Positions 61,608 through 64,000 of a stretch of 64,000 nt of DNA are shown here, one piece after another (within the stretch, counting starts at the first letter, position 1; each line of letters begins with the position of its first letter). The notes below the pieces were generated by a model. That model ran no database searches. It was not told the origin of the DNA and saw only the letters and a program-made list of their open reading frames with translations. This DNA comes from Sphingosinicella humi (GTDB lineage: Bacteria > Pseudomonadota > Alphaproteobacteria > Sphingomonadales > Sphingomonadaceae). Where the stretch lies: positions 1,907,501 to 1,971,500 of the forward strand of contig NZ_QFFF01000001.1 in the NCBI RefSeq assembly GCF_003129465.1, in the 5' to 3' direction. Made by a program: the position numbers and the translations under genes.

Positions 61608-61616
61608 TGTGGATAA
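61608..61616 (-). promoter_or_regulatory. Consensus DnaA box
   Basis: TGTGGATAA on the plus strand (TTATCCACA on the minus), with a near match GGGGATAAA about 20 bp to the right. Third perfect copy in the window, in the gene-free segment. Confidence 0.4.
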
Positions 61617-61707
61617 ATTGGATATCGGGGATAAATCTGGACGGCGGAATCGCGTCGGGCGAGCCGTGCCGCCGGCCGCTTAATTGCCCGGAAGGCGGCG
61701 GGCAAAT

Positions 61708-61737
61708 GAAAATGGGCCGCCTCGAAAGACGGCCCAT
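61708..61737 (-). terminator. Intrinsic terminator of the Gln-rich small gene
   Basis: On the minus strand the stem 61737-61730 with 61719-61712 (8 bp, ATGGGCCG) is followed by a T-rich stretch (TTTCATTT). Confidence 0.7.
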
Positions 61738-61777
61738 CCATCCTCTGCTCTCCCGGAGAGGGAGATTAGAGCGTCAG

Positions 61778-61906
61778 TTACTGCTGCTGGCGGCCGCGGT
61801 CGCTGCTGCCGCCCTGCTGCCGCTGGCGATCGCTCTGCTGCTGTTGCTGCTGCTGGCGATCCTGCCTGCCTTGCTGACGCTGTTTATTCTTGTCCTGACC
61901 TGGCAT
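61778..61906 (-). CDS. Gln-rich small protein, 42 residues
   Basis: A perfect ribosome site (GGAGGAGG, complement at about 61911-61919) precedes ATG 61906. The product MPGQDKNKQRQQGRQDRQQQ continues with more Gln, Arg, Ser and Asp and ends DRGRQQQ; 19 of 42 residues are Gln. It has its own terminator at 61708. The plus strand of the same stretch reads as a long hydrophobic frame, which is the artefact of CAG/CTG-type codons. Composition is like the 196-residue stress protein at 12673. Function unknown. Confidence 0.65.
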   Translation of the reverse strand: MPGQDKNKQRQQGRQDRQQQQQQQSDRQRQQGGSSDRGRQQQ

Positions 61907-62032
61907 CAGTGCCTCCTCCGTTCAAGTTCCCCCAAGGGGGTGGGAACGGAAGAAAAACGCGAGGAGCGAAGGCACGGTTCCCCCCGTCCATCGCGCAGTA
62001 GCGGCACCCCGACGTCCGCTCGCCGTCTCCGC

Positions 62033-62380
62033 TCAGGGCTTTGCGGCGCCGTTCCGGGCCTTGCCGGCGAGGAGCTCGTCGCGCAGCGCCTTGCCCATCG
62101 CGCCCGCCGCCGCCTTGGCCGCGGCCTTGGCACGGCCAGCCTTCGCGGCCGCGGCCGCGTCCTTGACTTCCTCGCCCAATTCCCGGGCGGCGTCGCGAAG
62201 CTTCCTGTCGCCGGTCAGCGCGGCGGCGGCGGCGAGCAGGCCGGCGGCGACGACGTCGCTGATCACCGGATGCTCGACGGCGAGCTTCAGCGCCTTGTTG
62301 CCGGCCTTGCGGGCCTGCTTCGGGATCTTCACGCCGCCGATCTTCTTGGGGATCTTCGGCTTCTTCGATTTCTTGGCCAT
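62033..62380 (-). CDS. Ala/Lys-rich protein, paralogue of the stress-island protein at 13386
   Basis: A 115-residue protein: basic start (MAKKSKKPKIPKKIGGVKIP), central helix VISDVVAAGLLAAAAALTGDRKLRDAARELG and an Ala/Lys-rich C-terminal part. The middle aligns with the 13386-14006 product (MLAAGLVTAAAALTSSKKVRDSVKEAG), but this copy lacks the long Lys/Thr/Ser tail. GGAG lies just before ATG 62380. It follows the Mpl-like gene by 49 bp on the same strand. Function unknown. Confidence 0.75.
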   Translation of the reverse strand: MAKKSKKPKIPKKIGGVKIPKQARKAGNKALKLAVEHPVISDVVAAGLLAAAAALTGDRKLRDAARELGEEVKDAAAAAKAGRAKAAAKAAAGAMGKALRDELLAGKARNGAAKP

Positions 62381-62429
62381 GAATCGCTCCACTGTCTTAG
62401 ATGGATAATACACAGCCGATGCGCTCGCG

Positions 62430-63842
62430 CTAGTCCTTCTTTGGCTGGAGCCGTTCGAGGAGGCTGACGGCGAATTCAGACAGCGTGTCGTCGCGCGCGC
62501 CCATGACGACGATACGGTCGCCGGGCCGGGCGAGGGACAGGAGGCGTTCGGCGGCGGTCGGGCGGTCGCCGACATATTCCGCCGTGCGGCCGGTGGCGAG
62601 CACTCCGGCGACGATGTCCTCGCTGCCGACGGAGCGTTCGACGGTGCCGCCGAAATAGGCCGGGTCCGGCATCAGCAGCACGTCCTCGGCGGCGAGATTA
62701 TGCGCGAAGCCGTCGATCAGCTCCCGTCCCATCTTCTGGAGCGGTCCATAGCCGTGCGGCTGGAAGAAGATGAGCAGCCGGCCCGGAAAGGCGTGGAGCG
62801 TCTTGAGGGTCGCGGCGATCTTGTCGGGGTTGTGGCCGAAATCGTCGATGACGGTGACGCCGTGGCGCGTGCCGACGATGTCGAAGCGGCGGCGAAGGCC
62901 GGTGAAGCCGGAAAGCGCCGCCGCGGCCGGGCCGAGGTCGAGGCCGAGGGCGCGCACCGCGGCGAGGGCGGCGAGGGCATTCTCGGCATTGTGGCGGCCG
63001 GGGACGGCGAGGCGCACCGGAACGGTCTCGCCGGTTCGCCGCTCCGTCACGTCGAAGCTGATGGCGAGCGGCTCCTCGCGGACGTTGCTGCCGAGGAGAT
63101 CGGCATCCGCCTCCTCGAAGGCCACCGTGATGACCTTTTCGGCGGGAAGAAGGGCGGCGAGCAGGCGGGTCTCGTCATCATCCAGGTTGAGCACCGCGGA
63201 CTCGGCCTTGCCGACGAAGTCGCGGAACAGGGTGCGGAGCTCGTCGAGCGACTTGTGGTCGAGGGTGATGTTGTTGAGGACGGCGATGCGCGGCTCGTAG
63301 AGCGCGATCGAGCCGTCGCTCTCGTCCACCTCGCTGACGAAGATGTCGCCGCCGCCGACGAGCGCGCTGGCGAAGGGGGTCTCCGGCGTCACGAAATTCT
63401 TCATGACCGCGCCGTTCATCACCGTCGGCGCCTTGCCGAGGCTGTGGAGAATCCAGCCGATCATCCCCGTCGTCGTCGATTTGCCGCTGGTGCCGCCGAC
63501 GGCGATGCCGCTCGGGGCCGCATTGAACAGGCGGGCGAGGAGCTGCGGTCGGGTGATATGCTCGGCGCCGAGGCGGCGGGCGGCCTGCACGTCCGGCACC
63601 GTCTCCTCGACGGCGGCGGAGGTGACCAGCAGCTGGTCCGCGCGGGTAAGGCCGCTGCCATCCTGCGGGAAGAGCGCGATGCCGTGGTCCTTCAGGAAGT
63701 CGAACTTCGGCGCGAGCCGTCCCTGGTCGAGCGCCCGGTCGGAGCCGGCGACCTCGTGGCCCTGCGCGCGGACGATGCAGGCGAGGGGGAGCATGCCGCT
63801 CCCGCCGATGCCGCAGAAGAAATAGGGTTTGGCCTCGTTCAT
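62430..63842 (-). CDS. Mur ligase family protein, probably Mpl-like (UDP-MurNAc : tripeptide ligase)
   Basis: A 470-residue three-domain Mur ligase. The N-terminal Rossmann start [20 protein letters not shown] is MurC/Mpl-like, the ATP loop is [13 protein letters not shown], the central domain has [16 protein letters not shown] and [14 protein letters not shown], and the C-terminal domain has [14 protein letters not shown] and [13 protein letters not shown]. MurC adds L-Ala to UDP-MurNAc; Mpl attaches recycled tripeptide. I favour an Mpl-like or MurC-paralogue role because it is divergent from an LD-carboxypeptidase and no mra-cluster genes are adjacent. Substrate assignment is inference. Confidence 0.85.
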   Translation of the reverse strand: MNEAKPYFFCGIGGSGMLPLACIVRAQGHEVAGSDRALDQGRLAPKFDFLKDHGIALFPQDGSGLTRADQLLVTSAAVEETVPDVQAARRLGAEHITRPQLLARLFNAAPSGIAVGGTSGKSTTTGMIGWILHSLGKAPTVMNGAVMKNFVTPETPFASALVGGGDIFVSEVDESDGSIALYEPRIAVLNNITLDHKSLDELRTLFRDFVGKAESAVLNLDDDETRLLAALLPAEKVITVAFEEADADLLGSNVREEPLAISFDVTERRTGETVPVRLAVPGRHNAENALAALAAVRALGLDLGPAAAALSGFTGLRRRFDIVGTRHGVTVIDDFGHNPDKIAATLKTLHAFPGRLLIFFQPHGYGPLQKMGRELIDGFAHNLAAEDVLLMPDPAYFGGTVERSVGSEDIVAGVLATGRTAEYVGDRPTAAERLLSLARPGDRIVVMGARDDTLSEFAVSLLERLQPKKD

Positions 63843-63893
63843 GCGCCAGCCCTATTGGGAAGCGTCGGGCATTTCAAACGAAGAGGAGCGGGG

Positions 63894-64000
63894 ATGCGGA
63901 TCGGAGTGGTGGCGCCCAGCACGCCGATCGAACGGACGGTCGCGGATCGGGTGACGGCGCTGGCGGAGGAGGCCGGCGCGGAAGTCCATTTCCACCCGCA
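63894..64000 (+). CDS. LD-carboxypeptidase (S66 family), 5' part only
   Basis: The first 35 codons from ATG 63894 (MRIGVVAPSTPIERTVADRV and on) before the window ends. The opening IGVVAPSTPI is the hallmark start of LdcA-type peptidases, which cut the terminal D-Ala from tetrapeptides during murein recycling. GAGGAG lies about 5-8 bp upstream. It is divergent from the Mpl-like gene with 51 bp between, so the two probably share a control region. The catalytic Ser/Glu/His lie beyond the window. Confidence 0.75.
   Translation, partial: MRIGVVAPSTPIERTVADRVTALAEEAGAEVHFHP

Larger units (their letters stand above)
61083..61777. other. Hairpin-rich region without a convincing gene (possible structured RNA or long 5' leader)
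   Basis: No open frame here has a ribosome site or a recognisable product. Perfect short inverted repeats are unusually dense: an 11-bp stem with TCGC loop (61218-61243), AAGGC/GCCTT (61273-61285) inside CGCCC/GGGCG (61267-61299), TCGAAG/CTTCGA (61313-61328) inside ATCGAG/CTCGAT (61301-61341), CGAAAGC/GCTTTCG (61409-61426), GCCGG/CCGGC (61442-61457), and TGTGGTCGG/CCGACCACA (61514-61560). A direct repeat GGATGTCCT occurs at 61478 and 61490. A consensus DnaA box lies at 61608. It is upstream of bactofilin on the minus strand. Confidence 0.45.

Noticed and set aside
61165-61616. Several short plus- and minus-strand frames in the gene-free segment
   Set aside because: No ribosome sites, overlapping frames in all directions and many hairpins; no product recognisable.
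61083-61777. RNase P RNA, tmRNA, 6S RNA or SRP RNA as identity of the hairpin-rich segment
   Set aside because: None of the conserved core strings or the tmRNA tag frame could be found on either strand, so I leave it unnamed.
61706-62467. A 253-codon plus-strand frame with a long Leu/Ala-rich hydrophobic run, resembling a membrane protein
   Set aside because: It is the reverse reading of the Gln-rich small gene and of the Ala/Lys-rich gene on the minus strand; it has no ribosome site and no domain.

Overview
The window looks like a stretch of chromosome from a GC-rich alphaproteobacterium of the order Sphingomonadales. The pointers are a DUF1153/SciP cell-cycle protein, an UrcA-family protein, a sphingomonad-type TonB-dependent receptor, GGAAC-N16/17-CGTT promoters of the alphaproteobacterial EcfG general stress response, a PhaC/phasin storage system, and many small secreted or hydrophilic proteins. 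I see no prophage, plasmid, CRISPR or insertion-sequence signature. The only RNA gene I can name is a tRNA-Glu. Both ends cut a gene: a DSD1-type PLP enzyme on the left and an LD-carboxypeptidase on the right.

Layout. Positions 1-9.1 kb are all minus strand: the PLP enzyme, a tandem pair of DUF885 putative metallopeptidases, a large hybrid histidine kinase and a LysR regulator. The LysR gene is divergent from an azoreductase and a pirin (9.2-10.6 kb). Positions 10.6-14.4 kb form a dense island of small lipoprotein, hydrophilic, Gln/Gly-rich and Lys/Ala-rich genes. Five of its transcription units start at GGAAC-N16/17-CGT(T/C) promoters, so it reads as a general-stress-response island. At 14.6-23.4 kb come OsmC, an unknown gene, a LytS/LytR-type two-component pair, a TonB receptor with a Tat-exported FAD oxidase, and small exported proteins. 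At 23.6-27.3 kb a minus-strand operon runs LytTR membrane regulator, J-domain protein, YihY, fabI. At 27.3-31.3 kb are an acyltransferase and a coupled pdxH / cation-efflux / PhzF set. At 31.3-36.5 kb are NUDIX, an amino-acid permease, mnmA, sciP, a GlsB-type stress membrane protein and a SIMPL protein.

Positions 36.8-42.5 kb carry a two-gene RND efflux system plus a DUF445 protein. Rnk and murA follow. A PHA storage segment (phaC, exported protein, phasin) occupies 44.5-47.5 kb, then clpS, glpX, a lipid-kinase-like gene, recJ, tRNA-Glu, a DEAD-box helicase, a PilZ protein and a Tat-exported Xaa-Pro peptidase. Positions 55.8-60.6 kb form a tryptophan operon: a leader peptide rich in Trp codons, an intrinsic attenuator, trpD, a fused trpC-trpF, trpB and trpA. 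The right end has a bactofilin, a 0.7-kb hairpin-rich region with no convincing gene, a 42-residue Gln-rich protein, an Ala/Lys-rich protein paralogous to one in the stress island, and a divergent Mpl-like Mur ligase / LD-carboxypeptidase pair that suggests murein recycling.

The observations I rate highest are the stress-response island with its precise promoters, the trp operon with a trpCF fusion and ribosome-type attenuator, and the hairpin-rich segment at 61.2-61.6 kb. Three different palindromic repeat elements sit between genes; one of them supplies the C-terminal tail of the permease.
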